Shown here piece by piece: positions 49,029-57,509 of a stretch of DNA of 64,000 nt (its first letter is position 1; each line of letters begins with the position of its first letter). A program made the position numbers and the translations under genes. Under the pieces are notes generated by a model that was not told where the DNA came from, did no database searches, and worked only from the letters and a program-made list of their open reading frames with translations. Location: the NCBI RefSeq assembly GCF_040544555.1, contig NZ_JBEPKD010000007.1, forward strand, positions 124,001-188,000. The letters run 5' to 3'. Source of the stretch: Halalkalibacter oceani. GTDB taxonomy: Bacteria > Bacillota > Bacilli > Bacillales > Bacillaceae_D.

Positions 49029-51455
49029 ATGCTCGTTTCATATAAATGGTTACAGGATTACGTCGATGTCGCGGAAGTAACGCCGCAGGAAATTGCTGAA
49101 AAAATGACGCGCGGCGGAATTGAAATTGATTTCATTCATCAATTAAATCAAGGGGTATCCGGCGTCGTTGTCGGTTATGTCAAGGAGTGCCAGCAGCATC
49201 CGAATGCGGACAAGCTCAATGTATGCCAGGTTGATATTGGTGAAGAGGAGCCTGTCCAGATCGTCTGCGGAGCGCCGAATGTCGCCAAGGGGCAGTATGT
49301 CGCTGTCGCCAAGGTTGGTGCCGTACTGCCGGGCAATTTCAAAATCAAAAAAGCGAAGCTGCGTGGAGAAGTATCGCAAGGGATGATCTGTTCGTTACAA
49401 GAGCTGGGTATCGATCAGAAGTTGATCCAGAAAGAGTACGTCGATGGGATTTATGTGTTTCAGGGCGAAGTCGAGGTCGGGAGCGATGCGCTTGCAGCGT
49501 TGAACCTTGATGATCATGTGCTTGAGCTCGATTTAACTCCGAACCGCTCGGACTGTCTCAATATGCTCGGTGTTGCTTATGAGATTGCGGCGCTCTACGA
49601 TAAGAAGGTCAAGCTGCCGGCAGTGGAGCTGGCGACGAACGAAGAACGGGCGGAGGACTATGTCAGCGTGGCGGTTGAAGCGAAGGAAGATAACCCGTAT
49701 TACGGCGCGACGATCATTAAGGACGTCAAGGTCGGGCCGTCACCGCTTTGGCTGCAAACTCGCTTAATGGCAGCGGGAATCCGGCCGATCAGCAATGTCG
49801 TGGATGTAACGAATTATGTGCTGCTTGAATATGGTCAGCCGTTGCACGCCTTTGATTATGACCGCTTCGGCTCAAAGGAAGTCCTTGTGCGCCGCGCTCA
49901 TGACAAGGAGGAAATCATCACGCTTGACGACCAGAAGCGGACGTTGACAAGCGACCATCTTGTGATTACAAATGGCAAGGAGCCGGTGGCGATAGCCGGG
50001 ATCATGGGAGGGGCAACTTCTGAGGTCAGTGAGGCTACGACGACGGTCCTGCTTGAAGCGGCTTATTTTGATCCGGCGACGATCCGTAAGGCTTCCCGCG
50101 ATCTCGGGCTGCGAAGTGACGCGAGCGCCCGCTTTGAAAAGGGCGTCGATCCGAACCGAGTCCGTGAAGCGGGCAAGCGGGCGGCCGCTCTGATTGCCGA
50201 GCTGGCCGGTGGGACGATTGTTTCCGGCGTTGTGGAACAGGACGAGCTTAGTCATCAGCCTGCTGTCATCAATCTCGATATGAACCGGCTGAATGAGCGT
50301 CTTGGCATGAATATTTCAATCGCAGAAGTGAAAACGTTTATGGACCGGCTCGGCTTTGCCTATGAAGAAGCAGAGCAGCAATTGCGGGTAACGGCGCCAT
50401 CACGCCGTCTCGATTTGCAAATTGAAGAGGATTTGATGGAAGAAGTAGCCCGTCTTTTCGGCTACGATCATATCCCAACAACGCTGCCAACTGGTGCGAC
50501 GACCCAGGGCGCGTTAACGCCTTATCAGCAAAAGCGCCGTCTCGCCCGCAGGGTGCTTGAACAGGCGGGACTGTCACAGGTCATCACCTATTCATTGACA
50601 AGCCCGGAGAAAGCGCGCGGGTTTGCGACGGATAAAGAGGCGAATGCCGTTAGGCTGGCGATGCCGATGAGTGAGGATCGCAGTACGATGAGAACGAGCC
50701 TAGTTCCTCACCTGTTCGATGTGATCAGCTATAATTTAAATCGGAAAAATCAGCACGTTCATATTTATGAAATTGGTTCGATCTTTTTAAGTGAGGAAAA
50801 GCAGCTTTCCAGCCAGCCGCAGGAACGCGAAATGCTTGCCGGCGCTCTAACCGGGCTATGGCATGAGCACGTCTGGCAGGGGGAAAAGAAGGCGGTTGAC
50901 TTCTATGTCGTGAAAGGGGTGCTTGAAGCGTTGGCAGCAGAGCTCGGGCTTGCGGAGCATATTCAGTTTGAACAGGCGAAGAAGCCTGGCATGCATCCGG
51001 GCCGGACGGCCGTGATCAAATTGAATGAGGAAGAAATCGGCTTTCTCGGACAGATCCACCCGACTGTGCAAAAGGAAAAGGATTTGAAGGAAACGTATGT
51101 TTACCAGCTTGATCTTCAAGCGTTGCTGACATTTGAAACAGCACCGATGGTTTACGAGCCGTTACCGCGCTTCCCGGCGATGGTGCGCGATATCGCCCTT
51201 GTCGTTCCGACAGAGCGCACGGCTGGCGAGCTTGAAGCGGTCATTAAGCAAGCCGGGGGAGACTTGTTGAAAAAGGTTTATCTCTTTGACCTTTATCAAG
51301 GTGAGCATATGGAACCTGGCAAAAAATCACTTGCTTTCTCATTAACGTACCTTGATCCCGAACGGACGTTAACCGATGAAGACGTGACGAGCGTCCATGA
51401 TCGTGTCATTGCTGAGCTTGAACAAGTCGGGGCGAAGCTGCGAGGAAGTCAATAA
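49029..51455 (+). CDS. pheT: Phenylalanyl-tRNA synthetase beta subunit
   Basis: 808 aa. Order: N-terminal tRNA-binding OB fold (residues 40-150, with VVVGYVKECQQHPNADKLNVC), B3/B4 editing module (about 210-400), B5 DNA-binding-like domain, catalytic-like core, and C-terminal anticodon-binding FDX-ACB domain (about 710-808). GAAGGAGG precedes ATG 49029. Cotranscribed with pheS under the Phe T-box. A terminator follows. Confidence 0.97.
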   Translation: MLVSYKWLQDYVDVAEVTPQEIAEKMTRGGIEIDFIHQLNQGVSGVVVGYVKECQQHPNADKLNVCQVDIGEEEPVQIVCGAPNVAKGQYVAVAKVGAVLPGNFKIKKAKLRGEVSQGMICSLQELGIDQKLIQKEYVDGIYVFQGEVEVGSDALAALNLDDHVLELDLTPNRSDCLNMLGVAYEIAALYDKKVKLPAVELATNEERAEDYVSVAVEAKEDNPYYGATIIKDVKVGPSPLWLQTRLMAAGIRPISNVVDVTNYVLLEYGQPLHAFDYDRFGSKEVLVRRAHDKEEIITLDDQKRTLTSDHLVITNGKEPVAIAGIMGGATSEVSEATTTVLLEAAYFDPATIRKASRDLGLRSDASARFEKGVDPNRVREAGKRAAALIAELAGGTIVSGVVEQDELSHQPAVINLDMNRLNERLGMNISIAEVKTFMDRLGFAYEEAEQQLRVTAPSRRLDLQIEEDLMEEVARLFGYDHIPTTLPTGATTQGALTPYQQKRRLARRVLEQAGLSQVITYSLTSPEKARGFATDKEANAVRLAMPMSEDRSTMRTSLVPHLFDVISYNLNRKNQHVHIYEIGSIFLSEEKQLSSQPQEREMLAGALTGLWHEHVWQGEKKAVDFYVVKGVLEALAAELGLAEHIQFEQAKKPGMHPGRTAVIKLNEEEIGFLGQIHPTVQKEKDLKETYVYQLDLQALLTFETAPMVYEPLPRFPAMVRDIALVVPTERTAGELEAVIKQAGGDLLKKVYLFDLYQGEHMEPGKKSLAFSLTYLDPERTLTDEDVTSVHDRVIAELEQVGAKLRGSQ

Positions 51456-51480
51456 GTAGGAATTAATTCCATTTACGGAG

Positions 51481-51523
51481 CCTGCCTCAAAGGGATATGA
51501 ATCCTTTTGAAGCAGGTTTTTTT
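51481..51523 (+). terminator. Intrinsic terminator after pheT
   Basis: CCTGC (51481-51485) pairs with GCAGG (51512-51516), with CAAAGGGAT/ATCCTTTTG inside, then eight T residues. Confidence 0.9.
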
Positions 51524-51630
51524 TACGGGTCAAGAGAGGGAGTTAGCTGTGGTTGGTGCCTGCAGAAAGCAGGGCTATGCCGGCGAATGGCTCTTGAGAC
51601 AGCAGGACATAGCCGCTTTTCTTATTTGTA

Positions 51631-51659
51631 TTTCCATTAAGTACCCTTCATGTTATGAT
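51631..51659 (+). promoter_or_regulatory. Candidate promoter of zapA-cvpA
   Basis: TTTCCA (51631-51636), 17 bp, TATGAT (51654-51659) with an extended -10 TG at 51651-51652. Confidence 0.5.
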
Positions 51660-51706
51660 AGAAGGTAGGATTTTATTGGAGCGATTGAGAGATAGGAGGC
51701 TTTTTC

Positions 51707-51976
51707 GTGACTGAGCGGAAGGTAAAGCAACGGACAACTGTAACCATTTACGGCCAGCAATATACGGTTGTCGGTCATGAGCCTCCGACACATGTAATGG
51801 AAGTGGCTCAAATGGTTGACGAGAAAATGAGAGAAATCAGAAAACGAAACCCTTATTTAGATACAACCCGTTTAGCCGTGTTAACAGCGGTAAATGTTGT
51901 CGATGAATATAAAAAGTTGCTTGAAGAGCATGAAAAAGCTCTCAAGGAACTGAAACGGATGACAGGAGACGAGTAG
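51707..51976 (+). CDS. zapA: Cell division protein ZapA
   Basis: 89 aa, FtsZ-associated protein that bundles protofilaments at midcell. N-terminal beta part RTTVTIYGQQYTVVG, middle ARLAVLTAVN-like helix, C-terminal coiled coil (EYKKLLEEHEKALKELK). Length equals Bacillus ZapA. Start GTG 51707 with AGGAGGC. Followed after 1 bp by the cvpA gene, as yshA-yshB in B. subtilis. Confidence 0.92.
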   Translation: MTERKVKQRTTVTIYGQQYTVVGHEPPTHVMEVAQMVDEKMREIRKRNPYLDTTRLAVLTAVNVVDEYKKLLEEHEKALKELKRMTGDE

Positions 51977-51977
51977 G

Positions 51978-52517
51978 ATGCTAAGCTTTCTTATTTTGTT
52001 TATTTTATTTTGCAGCTTTTTTATAGGCAGACGCCGTGGCTTTATTTTGCAAATTATTCATCTAGTAAGCTTTGTCGCAGCGTTGTTCGTTGCCTATAGC
52101 TATTTTCGCGAACTGGCTACATATATTCGGCTGTGGATTCCGTATCCGCAGTTTTCCTCGGACAGTACGGTCGGGATGATTGTCAATACGTTTAACGCGG
52201 AAAACGTTTATTATTCAGGGATTGCGTTTGCGATCTTGTTTTTCGGGACAAAGCTTGTGCTTCACCTGCTTGGTTCGATGCTGGATTTCCTGGCACACTT
52301 ACCGATTTTGCGCTCATTCAACCAGCTGCTGGGCGGTATTCTTTGCTTCATTGAAGCGTATTTAATTTTACTCGTTTTGCTGTTTGTCGCCGCGCTCTTG
52401 CCAATCGAAGCGGTGCAAAGTGCGATGCAAGGCTCAATCGTCGTCCAGCTGATGATGAACTATACGCCATTTCTGTCTGAATGGATTAAATCGTTATGGA
52501 TTGAAAATACAATCTAG
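51978..52517 (+). CDS. yshB: CvpA family membrane protein
   Basis: 179 aa with four hydrophobic segments, starting after a very short N terminus; family motif GRRRGFILQIIHLVSFVAA at residues 17-35 and a conserved GG in NQLLGGILCFIEAYLILLV. CvpA of E. coli is needed for colicin V production; the Bacillus protein is uncharacterised. Translated together with zapA. A terminator follows. Confidence 0.87.
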   Translation: MLSFLILFILFCSFFIGRRRGFILQIIHLVSFVAALFVAYSYFRELATYIRLWIPYPQFSSDSTVGMIVNTFNAENVYYSGIAFAILFFGTKLVLHLLGSMLDFLAHLPILRSFNQLLGGILCFIEAYLILLVLLFVAALLPIEAVQSAMQGSIVVQLMMNYTPFLSEWIKSLWIENTI

Positions 52518-52527
52518 TTGCAAGAAC

Positions 52528-52580
52528 AGTCCGATAGGTGATGAAGCAGGCGGCGGCTTGATTCATCGGTCGGACTTTTT
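52528..52580 (+). terminator. Intrinsic terminator after yshB
   Basis: AGTCCGA (52528-52534) pairs with TCGGACT (52570-52576), with GATGAA/TTCATC inside, followed by TTTTT. Confidence 0.88.
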
Positions 52581-52645
52581 GTATGGCGGCTTAACGTTGA
52601 TTTTCTTGTCCGGCTATCGGTATGATAAGAGGGGAGGGGAAGAGA

Positions 52646-54367
52646 ATGAATAAAAAAGATGTCATTCGTGTACTTGAGGCAATTGCCACCTATCTTGAAA
52701 TCAAAGGGGACAACCCTTTTAAAATATCTGCCTATCGAAAAGCGGCCCAAGCATTGGAAACCGATAAACGACCATTAGCCGAGCTGGACGACCCGGCTTC
52801 TTTATCAGGCATCGGCAAAGGGACGGCTGAGGTTATTCTCGAGCTGAAGCAGACGGGAGCCTCGAAGCTTTATGACGAGCTGGCTGGCAGTTTACCGGCC
52901 GGACTGCTTGAACTGTTAAAGCTTCCAGGGCTTGGCGGTAAGAAAATCGGCAAGCTTTATCAGGAGTTGAATGTCGTCGATCTCACAAGCCTGCAGCAGG
53001 CTTGTCAGGAAGGCAAGGTCCAATCTCTTGCCGGCTTTGGAAAGAAGACGGAGGAAAAGCTGCTCGCGGCGATTGAAGAAGTCACGACTCGTCCTGAGCG
53101 TCTGGCGCTGCCGGTTGTGTTGCCGGTAGTCGCTGAAATCGAAGCGGCGCTCGAAACGATGGACGGGGTCGAGCGCTTTTCGCGGGCCGGGAGCCTGCGG
53201 AGATTGAAGGAAGAAGTGAAGGATTTGGACTTCATTATTGCGACAACGGAGCCGGGAAAAGTCCGGGACCAGCTGCTTGCCCTGCCGGCGGTAACGAAGG
53301 TGATCGCCAGCGGTGAGACGAAAGTATCGGTCGAAGTAACGGCGACGTTTCCGATCTCGATTGATTTTCGCCTTATCCAGCCGGAAGCGTTTGCAACGAC
53401 GCTCCATCATTTTACCGGCTCGAAGGAGCATAATGTCAAAATGCGTCAGCTGGCGAAAAAAAGAGGAGAAAAAATCAGCGAATACGGTGTGGAGGATGCA
53501 GAAACCGGAAAGGTGCGGACATTTGCGAGCGAAGATGCTTTTTTTGCTTATTTCGGATTGAGCTATATTCCGCCGGAAGCGCGTGAGGACCAGGGCGAAA
53601 TCGAGCAGGCGGAGGCGACCGCGCCGCGCCGTTATGTAGAAGAGGCAGACATTATTGCCGATCTCCATATGCATACAACGTGGAGCGACGGGGCTCATTC
53701 GATTGAGGAAATGGTTGAAGCAGCGCGCAAAAGAGGCTATCAGTATATCGCGATTACCGATCACTCGCGCTATTTGAAAGTAGCCAACGGCCTTAGCATT
53801 GAGCAGGTGAAGGAGCAGCATGCGTATATCAGGCAGTTGAATCAGCGTTATGATGATTTTACCATTTTAACCGGTATTGAAATGGATATTCTACCAGATG
53901 GAACGCTCGATTACCCGGATGAATTGCTGGCCGAGATCGATTTTGTCATTGCGTCGATCCATTCTTCCTTTCAGCAGGATCAGGAAACGATTATGCAGCG
54001 GCTGAAAAACGCTCTGTTGAACGAGCATGTCGACATGATCGCTCATCCGACAGGAAGGCTGCTCGGAAAAAGAGAAGGCTACCAGGTTGATGTTGAACAA
54101 TTAATTGAGTTGGCGAAAGAAACAAATACAGCATTGGAGCTGAATGCGAATCCGCTTCGTCTTGATCTTGCCGCCCATTGGCTGAAAAAGGCGGAAGAAG
54201 CCGGCGTCGTGATAGCGATTAACACCGATGCGCATCATATGAAGATGATGGAGGATATGAGCTTTGGGGCGGGAATCGCCAGAAAAGCGATGCTTGACCC
54301 TTCCTCAGTCCTGAACACGTGGCCGTTGGAACGCCTGCAGCAATTTCTTCAGCGCAACAGGCCATGA
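52646..54367 (+). CDS. polX: DNA polymerase/3'-5' exonuclease PolX
   Basis: Base-excision repair polymerase of family X, 573 aa. N-terminal 8-kDa domain and helix-hairpin-helix repeats (LSGIGKGTAEVI, LPGLGGKKIGKLY); palm with RRLKEEVKDLDFIIAT and the aspartate in SIDFRLI; C-terminal PHP domain from about residue 341 with DLHMHTTWSDG, ITDHSRY and NTDAHH, which binds metals for exonuclease and AP activity. ATG 52646 has GGGGAGGGG upstream. Precedes mutS2, as yshC in B. subtilis. Confidence 0.95.
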   Translation: MNKKDVIRVLEAIATYLEIKGDNPFKISAYRKAAQALETDKRPLAELDDPASLSGIGKGTAEVILELKQTGASKLYDELAGSLPAGLLELLKLPGLGGKKIGKLYQELNVVDLTSLQQACQEGKVQSLAGFGKKTEEKLLAAIEEVTTRPERLALPVVLPVVAEIEAALETMDGVERFSRAGSLRRLKEEVKDLDFIIATTEPGKVRDQLLALPAVTKVIASGETKVSVEVTATFPISIDFRLIQPEAFATTLHHFTGSKEHNVKMRQLAKKRGEKISEYGVEDAETGKVRTFASEDAFFAYFGLSYIPPEAREDQGEIEQAEATAPRRYVEEADIIADLHMHTTWSDGAHSIEEMVEAARKRGYQYIAITDHSRYLKVANGLSIEQVKEQHAYIRQLNQRYDDFTILTGIEMDILPDGTLDYPDELLAEIDFVIASIHSSFQQDQETIMQRLKNALLNEHVDMIAHPTGRLLGKREGYQVDVEQLIELAKETNTALELNANPLRLDLAAHWLKKAEEAGVVIAINTDAHHMKMMEDMSFGAGIARKAMLDPSSVLNTWPLERLQQFLQRNRP

Positions 54368-54403
54368 AGAGATAACGAGCCATCGTTATAAAAGGAGTGT
54401 ACT

Positions 54404-56764
54404 ATGGAAAGAGTCATTCGTGTATTAGAATATGAAAAAATGAAACAGCAGCTTAGAGAACATGTCGCTTCCTCGCTTGGCCGGCAAAAAGTGATCGAGC
54501 TCCTTCCGTCAACCGAGATCGAAGAGGTGGAGGAATGGCAGGCGGAAACAGCGGAGGCGGCAACCGTGATCCGGTTGAAAGGGCAGGCTCCGCTTGGCGG
54601 CATCTCGGACATTACCCCTCATGCGAAGCGGGCGAAGATTGGCGGCAGTCTGTCGGCGAGTGAGCTAATTGAGATTGCGAGCACGATCTATGGCGGCCGC
54701 CGTTTAAAGAAGTTTATCCAGACGATGGTCGAAGAGGAGGAGCTTGAACTACCTCGCCTGTACGAGCACGCTGAACGGATTGAAGTGCTGACCGATGTCG
54801 AACGCAGCATTAAGCAATGTATTGATGACAACGGCCATGTGCTCGACTCCGCCAGCCCGGCGCTGCGGACGATTCGCCAGCAGGTGCGCAGCTACGAGTC
54901 CGGCATCCGGACGAAGCTTGACAGCATTACCCGCTCTTCCAGCACGCAGAAAATGCTTTCCGATGCGATTGTAACGATTCGCAATGAACGTTTCGTTATC
55001 CCGGTCAAACAGGAATATCGCGGAGCATTCGGCGGCATCGTTCACGATCAGTCCGCCTCGGGGGCAACTCTGTTTATCGAGCCGCAGGCGATCGTGACGC
55101 TGAACAACCAGCTTCAGGAAGCAAAGAGCCGGGAAGCGCGCGAAATCGAACGGATTTTGGCGGCATTATCGGCCGAAGTGGCCGAAGTAGCCGATGCGCT
55201 GCTTGTTAATATTGATGTGCTTGGAACGCTCGACTTCATTTTTGCCAAAGCGCATTACGCCAAGGCGATTAAGGCGACAAAGCCCCGCTTAAATGAAAAA
55301 GGTTATATTTTAATGAAAAAAGCGCGTCATCCTCTGCTTGATAAAGATGAAGTCGTCCCGATTGATCTTGAGCTTGGCGGGGACTACCGTTCGCTGATCA
55401 TTACCGGCCCGAATACAGGCGGGAAGACAGTCACCTTGAAAACAGTCGGACTGCTGACGCTGATGAGCCAATCAGGCTTGCACGTTCCTGTAGAAGAGGA
55501 TTCCGAAATGGCTGTCTATAAGCAGGTGTTCGCTGATATTGGCGATGAACAGTCGATTGAGCAAAGCTTAAGTACATTTTCCTCGCATATGACGAACATC
55601 GTCAGCATTCTCGACATGGTTGACTTTCAAAGCCTTGTGTTATTCGATGAGCTTGGCGCGGGAACAGATCCGACGGAGGGAGCCGCATTGGCGATCTCGA
55701 TTCTTGACGATGTGTACGAGCGGGGAGCGAGCGTCGTGGCGACGACCCATTACAGCGAATTAAAGGGGTATGCTTACAACCGCGCAGGCGCGATCAATGC
55801 CAGCGTCGAATTTGATGTTGAGACGCTGCGTCCGACGTACCGCTTGTTGATCGGAGTCCCGGGGAGAAGTAATGCGTTTGCGATTTCACGTCGTCTCGGC
55901 CTCGATGAACGGATTATCGAAAAGGCAAAAGAGCAAATTGACAGTGAAACGAATCAGATTGAAAATATGATCGAAGCGCTTGAGAGCAGTCAGAAATCGG
56001 CTGAATCAGAGTGGGAGGATGCCGAGAAAATACGCGCCGAAGCAGAGCAGCTCCGCGCTGAGCTGGCAAGGCAGCTTGAGGCGTTTGAGCAGGAGCGGGA
56101 AGCGTTGCTGAAGGAAGCCGAGGAAAAGGCGGCGAAGGCAGTCAATGACGCCCGGGAGGAAGCCGAGCTGATTATCGCCGAGCTGCGCGATATGCAGAAG
56201 CAGGGTCTTGCTGTGAAGGAGCATCAGATCATTGATGCGAAGAAGCATCTTGAGGAGGCAACGCCGAAGCTGACAGCGAAGCAGAAAAAAGTAAAGAAAA
56301 TCGCGGCGAAAGCTCAACGCTCGATCGCACCGGGCGATGAAGTAAAGGTGCTCAGCTTTGGTCAAAAAGGCTTTGTCACGGACAAAATCAATGACAATGA
56401 ATTTCAGGTGCAGATCGGCATTATGAAAATGAAGGTCAATAAAGATGATTTGCAGCTGCTTGATCGACCGAAGCAGGTGGAAACGAAGCCGCTTGCGACG
56501 GTCAGAGGAAGCGAGCATCATGTCAAAGCCGAGCTTGATTTACGAGGTGAGCGTTACGAGGACGCGATGCTGCTTGTTGAAAAATACATTGATGATGCGC
56601 TGCTTGCCGGTTATCATCAAGTTTCGATTATCCACGGGAAAGGCAGCGGCGCACTCCGCAAAGGGGTCAAGCAGCTTCTGAAAAAGCATCCGCATGTGAA
56701 AAGTGAGCGTGACGGCGGAATGAATGAAGGTGGACTCGGCAATACGGTTGTCGAATTAAAATAA
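54404..56764 (+). CDS. mutS2: Endonuclease MutS2
   Basis: 786 aa. Lacks the MutS mismatch-binding N domains; has core and clamp domains, an ATPase with Walker A GPNTGGKT (near residue 335) and Walker B LVLFDELGAGTDP, a long coiled coil (about 515-625), and a C-terminal Smr nuclease domain with ELDLRGERYEDAM and IHGKGSGALRKG. Reported to suppress recombination and, in B. subtilis, to rescue collided ribosomes. AAAGGAGTG precedes the ATG. Follows polX by 36 bp. Confidence 0.96.
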   Translation: MERVIRVLEYEKMKQQLREHVASSLGRQKVIELLPSTEIEEVEEWQAETAEAATVIRLKGQAPLGGISDITPHAKRAKIGGSLSASELIEIASTIYGGRRLKKFIQTMVEEEELELPRLYEHAERIEVLTDVERSIKQCIDDNGHVLDSASPALRTIRQQVRSYESGIRTKLDSITRSSSTQKMLSDAIVTIRNERFVIPVKQEYRGAFGGIVHDQSASGATLFIEPQAIVTLNNQLQEAKSREAREIERILAALSAEVAEVADALLVNIDVLGTLDFIFAKAHYAKAIKATKPRLNEKGYILMKKARHPLLDKDEVVPIDLELGGDYRSLIITGPNTGGKTVTLKTVGLLTLMSQSGLHVPVEEDSEMAVYKQVFADIGDEQSIEQSLSTFSSHMTNIVSILDMVDFQSLVLFDELGAGTDPTEGAALAISILDDVYERGASVVATTHYSELKGYAYNRAGAINASVEFDVETLRPTYRLLIGVPGRSNAFAISRRLGLDERIIEKAKEQIDSETNQIENMIEALESSQKSAESEWEDAEKIRAEAEQLRAELARQLEAFEQEREALLKEAEEKAAKAVNDAREEAELIIAELRDMQKQGLAVKEHQIIDAKKHLEEATPKLTAKQKKVKKIAAKAQRSIAPGDEVKVLSFGQKGFVTDKINDNEFQVQIGIMKMKVNKDDLQLLDRPKQVETKPLATVRGSEHHVKAELDLRGERYEDAMLLVEKYIDDALLAGYHQVSIIHGKGSGALRKGVKQLLKKHPHVKSERDGGMNEGGLGNTVVELK

Positions 56765-56779
56765 GTGAGGCGAATGTAA

Positions 56780-57193
56780 GTGGAGACATTCTTTGAATAT
56801 GAATTTGTTCGGACAGCGGCGTATTACAGTGTCACCGTACTCGGGCTGATCCTCTTTCTTGCTATTTTTGAGCTCGTCACAAAATACGATAATTGGCGCG
56901 AAATTAAGCGCGGAAATGTAGCCGTGGCGATGGCGACAGGAGGAAAGCTGTTTGGGGTGGCGAATATTTTTCGTCATTCCATCGAGCACTCTGATTCTAT
57001 TTTGACGATGCTTGGCTGGGGCGTCTACGGATTCGTGCTGCTATTGATCAGCTATTTTATTTTCGAGTTTCTAACACCTTCCTTCAAAATCGATGAGGAA
57101 ATTGCCAACGACAATCGCGCGGTCGGGATCGTGTCGATGATTATTTCGATCGGGCTCTCCTACGTAATTGGGGCCAGTATAATCGCGAGATAG
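56780..57193 (+). CDS. yshE: DUF350 membrane protein
   Basis: 137 aa with four hydrophobic segments: about residues 12-32, 50-70 (with the family's NWREIKRGNVAVAMATGGKLFG turn before it), 78-98 and 112-135. Function unknown. GTG 56780 is the start, with GTGAGGCG upstream. In B. subtilis yshE lies after mutS2. Its stop is followed within 24 bp by a very small membrane frame. Confidence 0.85.
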   Translation: METFFEYEFVRTAAYYSVTVLGLILFLAIFELVTKYDNWREIKRGNVAVAMATGGKLFGVANIFRHSIEHSDSILTMLGWGVYGFVLLLISYFIFEFLTPSFKIDEEIANDNRAVGIVSMIISIGLSYVIGASIIAR

Positions 57194-57216
57194 TGACAAA
57201 AAAGGAGAATCATGCC

Positions 57217-57303
57217 GTGGAACTACTGATGAAAATTTTGTATGTTTGTTGTGGTGCTTTTCTGCTGGCGGGAATTGTTTATATGCTGTTTTTTGCTGCT
57301 TAA
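57217..57303 (+). CDS. Putative 28-residue membrane micro-protein
   Basis: GTG 57217 opens MELLMKILYVCCGAFLLAG, continuing IVYMLFFAA stop: a single hydrophobic helix. AAAAGGAGAA at 57200-57209 is a strong ribosome site with 8-9 bp spacing. ATG 57212 gives only five codons in another frame. It would be cotranslated with the DUF350 gene. No homologue is recalled; reality depends on the ribosome site and hydrophobicity. Confidence 0.5.
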   Translation: MELLMKILYVCCGAFLLAGIVYMLFFAA

Positions 57304-57320
57304 TCAAAATCTGTTTCAAC

Positions 57321-57365
57321 TTCCGGGCAGCCGGCGGTGCACTCACTCGCGGGCTGCCCGGAAGC
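57321..57365 (+). terminator. 13-bp perfect hairpin before lcfA
   Basis: CTTCCGGGCAGCC (57321-57333) is the exact reverse complement of GGCTGCCCGGAAG (57353-57365). No T run follows directly. Likely ends the mutS2-yshE transcript, possibly with help of a factor. Confidence 0.6.
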
Positions 57366-57437
57366 TGTTTCCGTATAGGAAAACCGTTAGTTTGTCCCCG
57401 TTTTTCTTGCGTGAAATTGACAAAAAATGATTTATTT

Positions 57438-57453
57438 ATGTAAGCGATTCCAA
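57438..57453 (+). promoter_or_regulatory. cre site upstream of lcfA
   Basis: ATGTAAGCGATTCCAA matches WTGNAANCGNWWNCAW at all 16 positions. TTGACA (57417-57422) and TACAAT (57454-57459) lie on either side but are not correctly spaced for one promoter. CcpA repression of lcfA is known in B. subtilis. Confidence 0.65.
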
Positions 57454-57509
57454 TACAATAGAAGTAGAACGATCATGAAGGAGCAACTGAATAAAGAGGA
57501 GGAGATGAA

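Noticed and set aside
52916..53821. Long reverse-strand open frame (301 codons) inside polX
   Set aside because: Complementary to a clearly conserved gene; amino-acid content is basic and atypical, with no ribosome site. It is a by-product of codon use in polX.
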